From Ruminococcus sp. AM36-2AA (GTDB lineage: Bacteria; Bacillota; Clostridia; Lachnospirales; Lachnospiraceae): 57,898 nt of DNA. The translations under genes and the position numbers were made by a program. Positions 18,813 to 30,309 of the stretch are shown here, one piece after another. The stretch spans positions 35,852 through 93,749 of the forward strand of contig NZ_QTYB01000014.1 in NCBI RefSeq assembly GCF_003461955.1, read 5' to 3'. The notes beneath the pieces are model-generated. The model did no database searches, had not been told where the DNA came from, and was given only the letters and a program-made list of their open reading frames with translations. The first letter of the stretch is position 1; every line of letters starts with the position of its first letter.

Positions 18813-19634
18813 ATGAGAAAAAACAAAAGAAGAAAAAAGCGGCTGAAAACAGCTCTGATCCTGCTGATCATTCTGTTTATCCTGGCAGGATTCGGGGGTA
18901 TGCTGTTTGTCTCCCACAAGAATAAAATTGAAAAAGAACAGCGAAAAGAAGCAGCACTGGCAGCATTGGACAGTATTCCGGAAATAACAGCGACACCGGC
19001 AGCAACAGCCACGCCGGTCCCCACAGCTACGCCGACACCGTCGCTGACACCGGTACCAACCATTCTTCCGGCTTTTGAACCGGAGAATTATCAGGGAACC
19101 TGGTATAGTGAAGATGGACTGACAACGATCGATATTTATGATATCAGCCTGAAATCTGTTTCTTTTACGTATAAAAGGATCAATGGAAAAAATCATTCGC
19201 TGAGTGTGGAAGCGGATGTAACTGCTGAAGTGGCCGGAAATGCCACACAGTTTTATCTGAAAGATTCCGATGGAAACAAAGCAAAGGGAGAATTTGTTTT
19301 TGATAAGAGTGGAGAATTTTATGTAAAAGTTAAAACTTATAAAAGGGCAGATGGTTCACTGACTTATCCGAAGACAGAATCGATCATGACAAGGGAGGCG
19401 CCGGCAGAAGATGCCGGATCGACAGAACAGGAAAATGCCGGAACGGAAGCGGCTTCTGATACATCAGATGCAGAGACATCTTCCGGATCATCCACAGAAG
19501 TAAACAGTACTGATGCTGAAAATGCTTCTGATGCGAATGCATATTACAGTGAAAGTGAAGATACTTCGTCCCAGGATGACACAGGTATATATGGAATCCC
19601 TTATGGCGAAGAAGAAACATATTATACTGAATAA
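18813..19634 (+). CDS. membrane-anchored surface protein with Thr/Pro linker, unknown function
   Basis: No recognised family. From the chosen start (ATG 18813; RBS GAGGTGAT, so the upstream GTG 18804 is less likely) the product has 273 residues: a basic N-terminus (RKNKRRKKR), one transmembrane helix (about 13-35), a Thr/Pro/Ala repeat region of TPxxT type (about 54-80), a beta-rich domain of about 110 residues (about 84-195, beginning ENYQGTWYSEDGL), and an acidic Ser/Thr/Asp tail. The middle domain resembles lipocalin-like or DUF5640-type folds in Clostridia, a guess. Secreted face expected outside. A strong terminator follows. Confidence 0.75.
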   Translation: MRKNKRRKKRLKTALILLIILFILAGFGGMLFVSHKNKIEKEQRKEAALAALDSIPEITATPAATATPVPTATPTPSLTPVPTILPAFEPENYQGTWYSEDGLTTIDIYDISLKSVSFTYKRINGKNHSLSVEADVTAEVAGNATQFYLKDSDGNKAKGEFVFDKSGEFYVKVKTYKRADGSLTYPKTESIMTREAPAEDAGSTEQENAGTEAASDTSDAETSSGSSTEVNSTDAENASDANAYYSESEDTSSQDDTGIYGIPYGEEETYYTE

Positions 19635-19637
19635 ATA

Positions 19638-19716
19638 AAGAATCCCCGGATCTGTAACAGTAAGGGAATCCTGATAAAGGAATTTCCCGAACTGTTTCAA
19701 GTTCCGGGGATTTCTT
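19638..19716 (+). terminator. Terminator after the Thr/Pro-linker protein gene
   Basis: Ten-bp arms AATCCCCGGA (19641-19650) and TCCGGGGATT (19703-19712) enclose a long, partly structured loop and are followed by TCTTTATTT. The convergent XRE gene ends inside its edge. Confidence 0.7.
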
Positions 19717-19931
19717 TATTTGATCATTTTTTTTCGGTCCGTACGGCCGACGAGATAGTCGATACTGGTGTCGTAATAATTTGCCAGCCGGATAAGCATT
19801 TCGATAGGAATATTACGGGATCCCGTTTCATAATGGGAATAAGAACGCTGACTGATGTGAAGGATTTCACTTAATTCTCTCTGAGAGAGATCTGCGTCTG
19901 TACGTAAATCCTGAATACGCTGAAATTTCAT
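19716..19931 (-). CDS. small XRE-family HTH transcriptional regulator
   Basis: A one-domain regulator of 71 residues from ATG 19931; RBS GAGGTG lies 6 nt upstream, so the in-frame GTG at 19940 overlaps the ribosome binding site and is rejected. The Cro/CI-type helix-turn-helix is clear: LSQRELSEILHISQRSYSHYE, with the recognition helix at about residues 25-35, then IPIEMLIRLANYYDTSIDYLVGR (cited in parts), the typical fifth helix. No ligand or dimer domain. It is divergent from comM, and a 9-nt-armed palindrome lies between the two genes, a probable operator. Confidence 0.88.
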   Translation of the reverse strand: MKFQRIQDLRTDADLSQRELSEILHISQRSYSHYETGSRNIPIEMLIRLANYYDTSIDYLVGRTDRKKMIK

Positions 19932-19975
19932 TGTGCTCACCTCTTCTTTCTATAGGAAGTATAAAACAGAACGAA

Positions 19976-19999
19976 TTGCACTCTTGCAAAAGAGAGCAA
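19976..19999. promoter_or_regulatory. Palindromic operator candidate between XRE regulator and comM
   Basis: Arms TTGCACTCT (19976-19984) and AGAGAGCAA (19991-19999) match at 8 of 9 positions around 6 nt. The right half covers the -35 box of the comM promoter. Position and symmetry suggest binding by the neighbouring XRE protein; not proven. Confidence 0.5.
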
Positions 20000-20012
20000 A
20001 ATGGACTATACT
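19984..20012 (+). promoter_or_regulatory. Promoter for comM
   Basis: TTGCAA (19984-19989), a 17-bp spacer and TATACT (20007-20012). The leader to the TTG start of comM is about 110 nt. Confidence 0.68.
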
Positions 20013-20127
20013 AAATTTATTATCTTCTTTTATTCAGAAAATGTCTATCTGAAATTTTCCCATTAATAATTGAAAAGACGAGAGATCTGAAGATCGGGTT
20101 CGGATTTTTCTCGCAGAAAGGACGAAT

Positions 20128-21657
20128 TTGTTCGCAAGTGTATTATCAGCGGCGATTTTTGGCATGGAAGTGCGGGAAATCCAGGTTGAGGCAGATGTCA
20201 GTGATGGTTTGCCTTCTTTTACCATGGTTGGTTTTCCGTCTGCACAGGTAAGGGAGGCACAGGAGAGAGTTCGGACTGCATTTAAAAACAACCGGCTCAG
20301 CCTGCCTCCAAAGCGGGTAACAGTAAATTTTGCCCCGGCAGATATGAAGAAAGAAGGGGCCGGGTTTGATCTTCCGGTAGCTGCGGCAGTGCTTGCGGCT
20401 GCCGGGATCCTGAAACCGGAATTACTGAGCAGAGTTCTGGTTGTAGGAGAGATCAGCCTGAATGGAGAAATCCATGGTGTTTCCGGAATCCTGCCTCGTG
20501 TGATCCGTGCAAGAGAACTGGGGTTACGATTTTGCATTATTCCGGAAGAAAATATCCGGGAAGGAAAACTGGTACGGGATATGCAGGTGTTTGGGGTAAA
20601 AACGCTGGGAGATATGATCCGCTGTCTGAAAGAGCCTGAAGCATATCTATACACAGAAGAGAAAGAGATGGATATACAAGACGATCCAACGGAAAACAGG
20701 ATTGATTTTGCGGATCTATGCGGACAGGAAGGAGCAAGGCGGGCAGCAGAGATCGCTGTAAGCGGTTTTCATAATATTTTGCTGATCGGTCCTCCAGGTT
20801 CCGGAAAAACCATGCTGGCAAGACGCCTGCCGACGATCATGCCCAGACTGACTTTTGAAGAGAGCCTGGAGATCACGAAAGTGTACAGTGTGGCAGGACT
20901 TCTTACAGAAAGTGACCCTCTGATCAGGGAGAGGCCTTTTCGCAGCCCTCATCATACCAGTTCCCCACAGGCACTGGCAGGAGGCGGAAGGGTTCCGGGA
21001 CCGGGAGAAATTACCCTCGCACACAGAGGCGTTCTCTTTCTGGATGAGATGCCGGAATTTTCAAGAAAGAGCCTGGAGATCCTGCGTCAGCCCCTGGAAG
21101 ATAAGGAAATCCATCTGTCCAGAGCGGCAGGAACCTATACGTTTCCTGCGAGTTTTATGCTGGCAGCAGCAATGAATCCCTGCCCCTGCGGATTTTATCC
21201 GGATATGAACCGATGCCGCTGTACTCCGGGAGAGATCACGCATTATCTGGGGAAAATCAGCCAGCCACTTCTGGAACGCATAGATATCTGCACAGAAGTT
21301 CCGTCGGTGAGTTTTTCGAAGATGAAGAAACGGACACCAGGAGAGCCTTCCGCAAAAATACGGGAAAGAGTAAAAACTGTCCAGGAGATTCAGAGAAAAC
21401 GTTACCAAAAAGAGAAATTTTGTTTTAACGGAGAGCTTGACGGAAGAAATCTGGAAAAATACTGTGTTATGACAGCAGAAGCGGACAGACTGCTGGAACA
21501 GGCATATGAACAGTTTCAGTTCAGTACAAGAGCTTATCATAAGATCTTAAAAGTAGCCAGGACTATTGCGGATATGGAAGAAGCAGAAAAGATCCTGCCG
21601 GAGCATATCGGGGAGGCTCTTGCCTATCGGGCTTATGATAAAAAATACTGGTCATAA
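20128..21657 (+). CDS. comM: YifB/ComM family Mg-chelatase-like AAA+ ATPase
   Basis: The 509-residue protein has an N-terminal Lon-like/ChlI domain (FGMEVREIQVEADVSDGLP region, about 11-190), then an AAA+ core with Walker A GPPGSGKTMLARRLP (about 219-233), FRSPHHTSSPQALAGGG (about 271-287), Walker B VLFLDEMPEFSRKSLE (about 303-318), and the Cys-rich NPCPCGFYPDMNRCRC (about 349-364). In Vibrio and Haemophilus ComM is a hexameric helicase that helps branch migration during natural transformation; the role in Clostridia is untested. Start is TTG at 20128 (RBS AGAAAGGA), giving MFASVLSAAIFG, the usual family N-terminus. Next gene dprA fits a recombination role. Confidence 0.92.
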   Translation: MFASVLSAAIFGMEVREIQVEADVSDGLPSFTMVGFPSAQVREAQERVRTAFKNNRLSLPPKRVTVNFAPADMKKEGAGFDLPVAAAVLAAAGILKPELLSRVLVVGEISLNGEIHGVSGILPRVIRARELGLRFCIIPEENIREGKLVRDMQVFGVKTLGDMIRCLKEPEAYLYTEEKEMDIQDDPTENRIDFADLCGQEGARRAAEIAVSGFHNILLIGPPGSGKTMLARRLPTIMPRLTFEESLEITKVYSVAGLLTESDPLIRERPFRSPHHTSSPQALAGGGRVPGPGEITLAHRGVLFLDEMPEFSRKSLEILRQPLEDKEIHLSRAAGTYTFPASFMLAAAMNPCPCGFYPDMNRCRCTPGEITHYLGKISQPLLERIDICTEVPSVSFSKMKKRTPGEPSAKIRERVKTVQEIQRKRYQKEKFCFNGELDGRNLEKYCVMTAEADRLLEQAYEQFQFSTRAYHKILKVARTIADMEEAEKILPEHIGEALAYRAYDKKYWS

Positions 21658-21683
21658 AACAGCAGAAAGGAAGGTACTTTATA

Positions 21684-22571
21684 ATGGAAGAAATACAGAA
21701 AACAGAGATCCATTATGTGGAAAAAAACAGCAGCATTTATCCGGCAAGGCTTCGGGAACTTTCCGGTATGCCAAAACAGTTATATTATATTGGAAGATTT
21801 CCGGAAGATAATAAACCGACAGCAGCGATCGTTGGGGCCAGATTATGCAGTGCCTATGGAAGGATACAGGCATTTCGGTACGGGAAATTTTTGAGCGAGC
21901 ACGGGGTACAGGTGATCAGCGGTATGGCAGCAGGAATCGATGCGGAGGGCCATAAAGGTGCACTGGAAGGAGGAACGCCTACATTTGCGGTACTTGGAAA
22001 TGGTGTGGATATCTGCTATCCTTCATCCAGCCGTGGGATTTATCGGAGGATTCCGCAGAAGAACGGAGGGATCATCAGTGAGTATGAACCTGGGACCAGA
22101 GGCAGGGCTTATCATTTTCCGGCAAGGAACCGGATCATTAGCGGACTTGCAGACCTGGTGCTTGTAGTGGAAGCAAAAGAAAAGAGCGGATCACTGATCA
22201 CTGCGTCCTGTGCTCTGGAACAGGGGAAAATGGTCTATGCCATTCCGGGAGCAGTAAATGATGCGTTGAGCCGTGGATGTCATAAGCTGATTTATGATGG
22301 AGCGGGAATCGCCTACTCTCCGGAAATACTTCTGGATGAGTGGGGACTGTCTGTGAAAAAAATGACAAATTTGTCGGGGAAAACCAAGATAGGACTTGCA
22401 ACGGATTTGGATTTGGTGTATAGTTGTCTCGATTTACGACCAAAAAATCTGGATCAGATTATCAGAAAAACCGGTTTTTCACCGGGAAAAACAGCCGGTA
22501 TCCTGGGACAGCTCATGCTGATGGGACTGGTGAAGGAAACCGGAAGACAGAATTATATCAGACTTGAATAA
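21684..22571 (+). CDS. dprA: DNA-processing protein DprA
   Basis: DprA binds single-stranded DNA and loads RecA. The 295-residue protein has the Rossmann-like DprA core: AAIVGARLCSAYG (about 48-60), VISGMAAGIDAEGHKGAL (about 76-93), AVLGNGVDICYP (about 101-112), FPARNRIISGLADLVLVVEA (about 144-163), and SGSLITASCALEQGK (about 167-181). It ends in a short winged-helix domain (about 238-295). The usual N-terminal SAM-like domain is largely missing, a short form also seen in other Clostridia. 26 nt after comM; topA follows, the conserved Firmicutes order. Confidence 0.95.
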   Translation: MEEIQKTEIHYVEKNSSIYPARLRELSGMPKQLYYIGRFPEDNKPTAAIVGARLCSAYGRIQAFRYGKFLSEHGVQVISGMAAGIDAEGHKGALEGGTPTFAVLGNGVDICYPSSSRGIYRRIPQKNGGIISEYEPGTRGRAYHFPARNRIISGLADLVLVVEAKEKSGSLITASCALEQGKMVYAIPGAVNDALSRGCHKLIYDGAGIAYSPEILLDEWGLSVKKMTNLSGKTKIGLATDLDLVYSCLDLRPKNLDQIIRKTGFSPGKTAGILGQLMLMGLVKETGRQNYIRLE

Positions 22572-22642
22572 CCGCCTTTTTGCCGGCAGCAGTGAGATTT
22601 TTTACACCGGACAGAAGGCAGAATAAGATTAGGAGAGGTAAA

Positions 22643-24715
22643 ATGGCCAAAAATCTGGTGATAGTAGAGTCACCTGCTAAAATGAAAACAGTAAAAAAGT
22701 TTCTGGGGGCAAATTATACAGTAGAGGCATCCAATGGCCACGTAAGGGATTTTCCAAAGAGCCAGTTTGGTATTGATGTAGACAATGATTTTGAACCCAA
22801 GTATATTACGATAAGAGGAAAGGGAGAGCTTCTTGCAAAACTCCGTAAAGAAGCAAAAAAAGCAGATAAGATCTATCTCGCAACGGACCCTGACCGTGAA
22901 GGAGAGGCAATCTCCTGGCATCTGATGCAGGCACTGAAAACAGATACTTCAAAGATGCACAGAATTACATTTAATGAAGTAACAAAAACAGCAGTCAAGG
23001 CGTCCATCAAACAGGCCAGAGAGCTGGATATGAATCTTGTGGATGCACAGCAGGCCAGACGTATGCTGGACCGTATGGTAGGTTATACCATCAGCCCACT
23101 TCTCTGGGCCAAAGTAAAAAGAGGATTAAGTGCAGGCCGTGTGCAGTCTGTAGCACTGCGTATCATCTGTGACCGAGAAGATGAGATCAACGCATTCATT
23201 CCGGAAGAGTACTGGAGCCTGGAAGGTGAATTTCAGGTAAAAGGTGAAAAGAAGCCGTTAACGGCCAAGTTCTATGGAACTGATAAAAAACTTCCAATCA
23301 AAAACCGCCAGGAAATGGATGAAATCCTGAAAAATCTGGAAAACTGTAAATATGAAATCACAGAAGTAAAAAAAGGCGAGAGGATCAAAAATGCTCCGCT
23401 CCCGTTTACAACCAGTACACTGCAGCAGGAAGCGGCCAAGACTCTGAATTTTTCCACACAGAAAACCATGCGTCTGGCACAGCAGTTATATGAGGGTGTT
23501 GATGTCAAGGGAAGCGGCACAGTAGGTCTGATCTCTTATCTGCGTACAGATTCCACCCGAATTTCCGAGGAAGCAGATGCAGCAGCAAGAACCTACATTT
23601 CTGAACAGTACGGACAGAATTATGTTTCTCAGACAGAAAAGACAGTCAAAAACGGACAGAAGATCCAGGATGCCCATGAGGCAATCCGCCCTACAGACAT
23701 TACAAGGACACCGGTTCTTGTGAAAGAATCTCTCACCAGAGATCAGTTTCGTCTGTATCAGCTGATCTGGAGACGCTTTGCGGCCAGCAGAATGGCACCG
23801 GCACGTTATGAGACTACATCTGTCAAGATCGGAGCCGGCGAGTATGTATTTACGGTTGCGGCATCCAAGGTTGCGTTTGATGGTTTTATGTCTGTGTATA
23901 CAGAAGAGGGCGATGACAAAAAAGGCAATATTTTAAGTCAGAGCCTGGAAAAAGGCATGGAGCTGAAACTGAAAGAACTGAAACCGGAACAGCATTTTAC
24001 ACAGCCACCGGCACATTATACAGAGGCATCACTTGTAAAAACCATGGAAGAACTGGGAATTGGACGCCCGAGTACCTATGCGCCGACGATCACAACGATC
24101 ATCAGCCGACGCTACGTATCAAAGGAACAGAAAAATCTTTACGTTACAGAGCTTGGTGAAGTTGTTAATAATATTATGAAACAGGCATTCCCGAGTATTG
24201 TGGATGTAAACTTTACAGCTACCATGGAGGGACTTCTGGACTGCGTGGAGGCAGGCACTGTGCAGTGGAAGACTGTTGTACGTAATTTCTATCCGGATCT
24301 GAAACATGATGTGGATGAGGCGGAGAAAGAACTGGAGAAAGTTGATATCCAGGATGAGGTTACAGATGTAGTCTGCGACAACTGTGGCCGTAACATGGTA
24401 ATTAAGTATGGTCCACACGGAAGATTTCTTGCATGCCCGGGATTCCCGGACTGCCGTAATACGAAACCATATTATGAAAAGATTGGTGTTGCATGTCCGA
24501 AATGTGGCGGTGAAATTGTCATGAAAAAAACGAAAAAGGGCAGAAAATATTACGGATGTGAGAATAATCCGGAATGTGATTTTATGTCCTGGCAGAAACC
24601 ATCCGCAAAGAAATGTCCGAAATGTGGCAATTATATGCTCGAAAAGGGAAATAAGCTGGTTTGCAGCCAGGAAACCTGCGGATATGTGGAACAGAAACCA
24701 AAAGATGAAGATTGA
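22643..24715 (+). CDS. topA: DNA topoisomerase I
   Basis: Type IA topoisomerase that relaxes negative supercoils. 690 residues from ATG 22643, chosen for RBS AGGAGAGG; the in-frame extension to 22580 is not supported. TOPRIM domain MAKNLVIVESPAKMKTVKKF and DPDREGEAISWH (about 91-102), DRMVGYTISPLLWAKV (about 140-155), active-site tyrosine in GLISYLRTDSTR (about 295-306), ELGIGRPSTYAPTI (about 468-481). The C-terminus has three four-Cys zinc ribbons starting at about 582, 622 and 660 (CDNCGRNM, CPKCGGEI, CPKCGNYM). Full length and intact. Confidence 0.97.
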   Translation: MAKNLVIVESPAKMKTVKKFLGANYTVEASNGHVRDFPKSQFGIDVDNDFEPKYITIRGKGELLAKLRKEAKKADKIYLATDPDREGEAISWHLMQALKTDTSKMHRITFNEVTKTAVKASIKQARELDMNLVDAQQARRMLDRMVGYTISPLLWAKVKRGLSAGRVQSVALRIICDREDEINAFIPEEYWSLEGEFQVKGEKKPLTAKFYGTDKKLPIKNRQEMDEILKNLENCKYEITEVKKGERIKNAPLPFTTSTLQQEAAKTLNFSTQKTMRLAQQLYEGVDVKGSGTVGLISYLRTDSTRISEEADAAARTYISEQYGQNYVSQTEKTVKNGQKIQDAHEAIRPTDITRTPVLVKESLTRDQFRLYQLIWRRFAASRMAPARYETTSVKIGAGEYVFTVAASKVAFDGFMSVYTEEGDDKKGNILSQSLEKGMELKLKELKPEQHFTQPPAHYTEASLVKTMEELGIGRPSTYAPTITTIISRRYVSKEQKNLYVTELGEVVNNIMKQAFPSIVDVNFTATMEGLLDCVEAGTVQWKTVVRNFYPDLKHDVDEAEKELEKVDIQDEVTDVVCDNCGRNMVIKYGPHGRFLACPGFPDCRNTKPYYEKIGVACPKCGGEIVMKKTKKGRKYYGCENNPECDFMSWQKPSAKKCPKCGNYMLEKGNKLVCSQETCGYVEQKPKDED

Positions 24716-24736
24716 TGGAATAAATGCTTTTCTACC

Positions 24737-24751
24737 AATTTTCAGAAAATC
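24737..24751. promoter_or_regulatory. CodY box upstream of codY
   Basis: AATTTTCAGAAAATC matches the 15-bp CodY consensus AATTTTCWGAAAATT at 14 positions. It ends 31 bp before the -35 of the codY promoter, which suggests autoregulation. A poorer 11/15 match (24787-24801) lies inside the promoter spacer. Confidence 0.78.
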
Positions 24752-24782
24752 CCGTTAAAAATAAAAAAAATATAAAAATGTC

Positions 24783-24811
24783 TTGTAAATTTCCAGAATA
24801 ACGTGTAATAT
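24783..24811 (+). promoter_or_regulatory. Promoter for codY
   Basis: TTGTAA (24783-24788), a 17-bp spacer and TAATAT (24806-24811), about 50 nt before the codY start. Confidence 0.72.
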
Positions 24812-24862
24812 TAGACTAGAAAAACGATTTCTTTCAAGGTACGAAAGTGAAAGGAGGAAAAA

Positions 24863-25648
24863 ATGAGCGTTCAGTTGCTAGATAAAACTAGAAAAATCAA
24901 TAAGCTTCTGCATAACAGCAGCTCAAGCAAGGTAGTGTTTAACGACATTTGCCAGGTGCTCATGGAAACCTTAAGTTCCAACATCCTGGTACTCAGTAAG
25001 AAAGGTAAGGTTCTGGGAGTCAGTATCTGTCCGGGCGTAGATGAGATCACAGAGCTGATCGATGATAAGATCGGCGGACATATTGATCCGTTATTGAACG
25101 AGAGATTTCTTGGCGTTCTTTCTACCAAGGAGAATGTCAATCTCCAGACACTTGGCTTTGAGCATGTACCAGGGAATTATCAGGGAATCGTAAACCCTAT
25201 CGATATTGCAGGTGAGAGACTGGGAACATTATTTATGTATCGTAACGATCATCCGTATGATATTGAAGATATTATTGTCAGTGAGTACGGTACAACTGTT
25301 GTAGGTCTGGAAATGATGCGTGCGGTTCATGATGAGAATGCGGAGGAAGACAGAAAGCAGCAGATCGTGAAATCTGCGTTCAGTACCCTGTCCTTCTCAG
25401 AGCTTGAGGCGATCATCCATATCTTTGATGAACTGGATGGAGACGAAGGCATCCTTGTTGCCAGCAAGATTGCTGACCGCGTAGGTATCACCAGATCTGT
25501 GATCGTAAATGCACTGCGTAAATTTGAGAGTGCAGGTGTGATCGAGTCCCGTTCTTCCGGTATGAAGGGAACTTACATTAAGGTTCTTAATGAAGTAATC
25601 TTCGACGAGCTTGAGGAGATCAAGGCACAGAGAAACAAAAAGGCATAA
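24863..25648 (+). CDS. codY: GTP-sensing pleiotropic transcriptional regulator CodY
   Basis: CodY represses nutrient-uptake and amino-acid genes when branched-chain amino acids and GTP are plentiful. The 261-residue protein has an N-terminal GAF domain (about 1-155; LLDKTRKINKLLHNSSSSK at 4-22) and a C-terminal winged helix-turn-helix (about 190-255) with VASKIADRVGITRSVIVNAL, then RKFESAGVIESRSSGMKGTY (cited in parts), the most conserved region of the family. A near-perfect CodY box lies upstream. The codV-clpQY genes that precede codY in Bacillus are absent; topA is directly upstream instead. Confidence 0.97.
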   Translation: MSVQLLDKTRKINKLLHNSSSSKVVFNDICQVLMETLSSNILVLSKKGKVLGVSICPGVDEITELIDDKIGGHIDPLLNERFLGVLSTKENVNLQTLGFEHVPGNYQGIVNPIDIAGERLGTLFMYRNDHPYDIEDIIVSEYGTTVVGLEMMRAVHDENAEEDRKQQIVKSAFSTLSFSELEAIIHIFDELDGDEGILVASKIADRVGITRSVIVNALRKFESAGVIESRSSGMKGTYIKVLNEVIFDELEEIKAQRNKKA

Positions 25649-25698
25649 TGCGATCTGCATTATCTGCCGACTGATAATATAAGATAAAGAACGTGACG

Positions 25699-25735
25699 AA
25701 AGAGACTACCCGTTATTGTGGGCAGTCTCTTTTTT
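25699..25735 (+). terminator. Terminator of codY
   Basis: Stem AAGAGACT/AGTCTCTT extended by CCC/GGG, followed by six Ts. 25740-25880 is AT-rich and holds no gene. Confidence 0.88.
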
Positions 25736-25884
25736 ACTGAAATTCTTTTGCAGGATCGCATAAAAGGAAAGTGTATCTTTTTAGAAAAAATCAAAATAAA
25801 TAATGAAATTAAGAAAATAAGAGAAAACAAGAGTATAAAAGAGATATAAAGAGAATAAACTAGAAATAGTATATCTTAAAAGAG

Positions 25885-25913
25885 TTGCGAAAAAACGTGA
25901 AATTCACTAATAT
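25885..25913 (+). promoter_or_regulatory. Promoter for groESL
   Basis: TTGCGA (25885-25890), a 17-bp spacer and TAATAT (25908-25913). The predicted start falls at or next to the CIRCE element. Confidence 0.75.
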
Positions 25914-25924
25914 AGCCATAGTGA

Positions 25925-25951
25925 TTAGCACTCGTAGAAAGTGAGTGCTAG
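25925..25951. promoter_or_regulatory. CIRCE element (HrcA operator)
   Basis: TTAGCACTC, nine bases, GAGTGCTAG: 17 of 18 arm positions match the CIRCE consensus. It lies just downstream of the groESL -10 box, so HrcA bound here blocks transcription until heat shock. hrcA itself is not in the window. Confidence 0.95.
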
Positions 25952-25988
25952 CAAACGAAAATGGAACTGATAAGGAGGAACATAGATC

Positions 25989-26273
25989 ATGAAGTTAGTA
26001 CCTTTAGGCGACAGAGTAGTATTAAAACAGGTTGAGGCAGAAGAGACAACAGCATCCGGAATCGTACTTCCGGGACAGGCACAGGAGAAACCACAGCAGG
26101 CAGAAGTTATCGCAGTTGGTCCTGGCGGAGTTGTAAATGGCAAAGAAGTAAAGATGGAAGTAGAAGTCGGAAACACTGTTATTTACTCCAAATATGCAGG
26201 AACAGAAGTTAAGATGGATGGTACGGATTACATCATTGTAAAACAGGAAGATATCCTGGCAGTTATTAAATAA
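25989..26273 (+). CDS. groES: co-chaperonin GroES (Cpn10)
   Basis: The 94-residue subunit of the heptameric lid of the GroEL folding chamber. [22 protein letters not shown] (N-terminal strand; cited by position 2-23), the mobile loop [19 protein letters not shown] (about 22-40, ending GIVLP-type anchor), and a C-terminal strand with [14 protein letters not shown]. Normal length. RBS AAGGAGG at 25971-25977. 47 nt upstream of groEL in the heat-shock operon under CIRCE control. Confidence 0.98.
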   Translation: MKLVPLGDRVVLKQVEAEETTASGIVLPGQAQEKPQQAEVIAVGPGGVVNGKEVKMEVEVGNTVIYSKYAGTEVKMDGTDYIIVKQEDILAVIK

Positions 26274-26302
26274 TATAAACATCTTATCGTATATCAATAT
26301 AA

Positions 26303-27940
<1,638 letters not shown>

Positions 27941-27978
27941 TTATCAGCTGAGCAGGTGAAATAATTAATTCACAAAAT

Positions 27979-28015
27979 GAGAGGGCCTGCGTCATAGACG
28001 CGGCTCTCTTTTTGT
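27979..28015 (+). terminator. Terminator of groESL
   Basis: GAGAG plus GCGTC arms pair across small bulges with GACGC and CTCTC, followed by TTTTTG. Confidence 0.82.
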
Positions 28016-28057
28016 GTTATAATCAAAAAGTCAGTAAATTACGAAAGGAAGAAACAA

Positions 28058-28561
28058 ATGAGTGACTTATATTCAGAGCTTCTGGTAAAAAAGAAGCAGA
28101 CAGCGAAAGATCTGGTTGTGAAATACGGTCTGATAGCGCTGACGGTGATCATGGTTCTGGGAGGCCTTGTGCTGAATGTACTTTTGCTGGTACCGGCTAT
28201 TGCACTTGGTATTGCATGTTATTTTGTAATACCGAAGACAGATCTGGAGTACGAGTATCTGTTTGTTAACGGAGAACTGGACATTGATATGATCATGTCA
28301 AAATCAAAAAGGAAAAGAGTGAAATCGCTCCAGCTTGCGGAGGCAGACCTTGTGGCACCATTAAAGTCCCACAGAATGGACTATTATAATGGCAATCAGA
28401 AGATGAAAGAGTATGATTTTTCATCAGGAATTGAGGATCATAAACGCTATGCAATGATCATAAGAGACAGTGGAGAAACCTGCAAAGTGATTCTGGAACT
28501 GGATGACGCACTTGCAAACACCATGAAAAATTCTGCACCAAGTAAAGTTTTTTTGGATTGA
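28058..28561 (+). CDS. small membrane protein (DUF6106-like), unknown function
   Basis: 167 residues: a polar N-terminus (1-20), two closely spaced hydrophobic helices (about 24-62), then a beta-rich cytoplasmic domain (about 65-167) with DLEYEYLFVNGELDIDMIM (about 67-85) and SKRKRVKSLQL. This layout is found in a conserved Lachnospiraceae family that I recall as DUF6106; role unknown. The domain after the helices resembles a PH-like bacterial membrane-associated fold, a guess. It lies alone between groEL and guaB. Confidence 0.7.
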   Translation: MSDLYSELLVKKKQTAKDLVVKYGLIALTVIMVLGGLVLNVLLLVPAIALGIACYFVIPKTDLEYEYLFVNGELDIDMIMSKSKRKRVKSLQLAEADLVAPLKSHRMDYYNGNQKMKEYDFSSGIEDHKRYAMIIRDSGETCKVILELDDALANTMKNSAPSKVFLD

Positions 28562-28576
28562 CATGAATCTTGTTTT

Positions 28577-30083
<1,507 letters not shown>

Positions 30084-30106
30084 AGAATATTTCAGAAAAT
30101 AGGGAC

Positions 30107-30135
30107 TTGAAAATTCAGAAGAAGTATTGTAGTAT
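30107..30135 (+). promoter_or_regulatory. Promoter for the ZTP-riboswitch purine operon
   Basis: TTGAAA (30107-30112), a 17-bp spacer and TAGTAT (30130-30135). The aptamer begins about 10 nt downstream. Confidence 0.55.
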
Positions 30136-30145
30136 AACAACAGAA

Positions 30146-30249
30146 GCTGCATGACTGGCGGAAAGTAGGATTACCTACAGGGAGTGCAGTGAAATGAGAA
30201 GCCGACCGCCTGGGCAGCCTGATAAAGGGGTGTCCAGGCGGTTTTTTGT
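30146..30249 (+). promoter_or_regulatory. ZTP (pfl-type) riboswitch with expression-platform terminator
   Basis: The aptamer (30146-30215) has P1 arms CTGCA (30147-30151) and TGCAG, the conserved ATGACTGGCGG after P1, an inner stem GTAGG/CCTAC, the AGGGAG strand, and the far-side GCCGACCGCCTGGGC, whose CCGCC can form the pseudoknot with GGCGG. The same CCGCCTGG (30206-30213) pairs with CCAGGCGG (30234-30241) before six Ts to make a terminator. Binding of ZTP/ZMP should favour the pseudoknot and let transcription continue. The two genes after it act on ZMP (AICAR) and its product, exactly what this riboswitch class controls. Confidence 0.93.
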
Positions 30250-30309
30250 TACCTGTTAATACCTGGAATGATCCCCGGGCCTTACATTAGACAAGGAGGA
30301 CTGTGAAAA

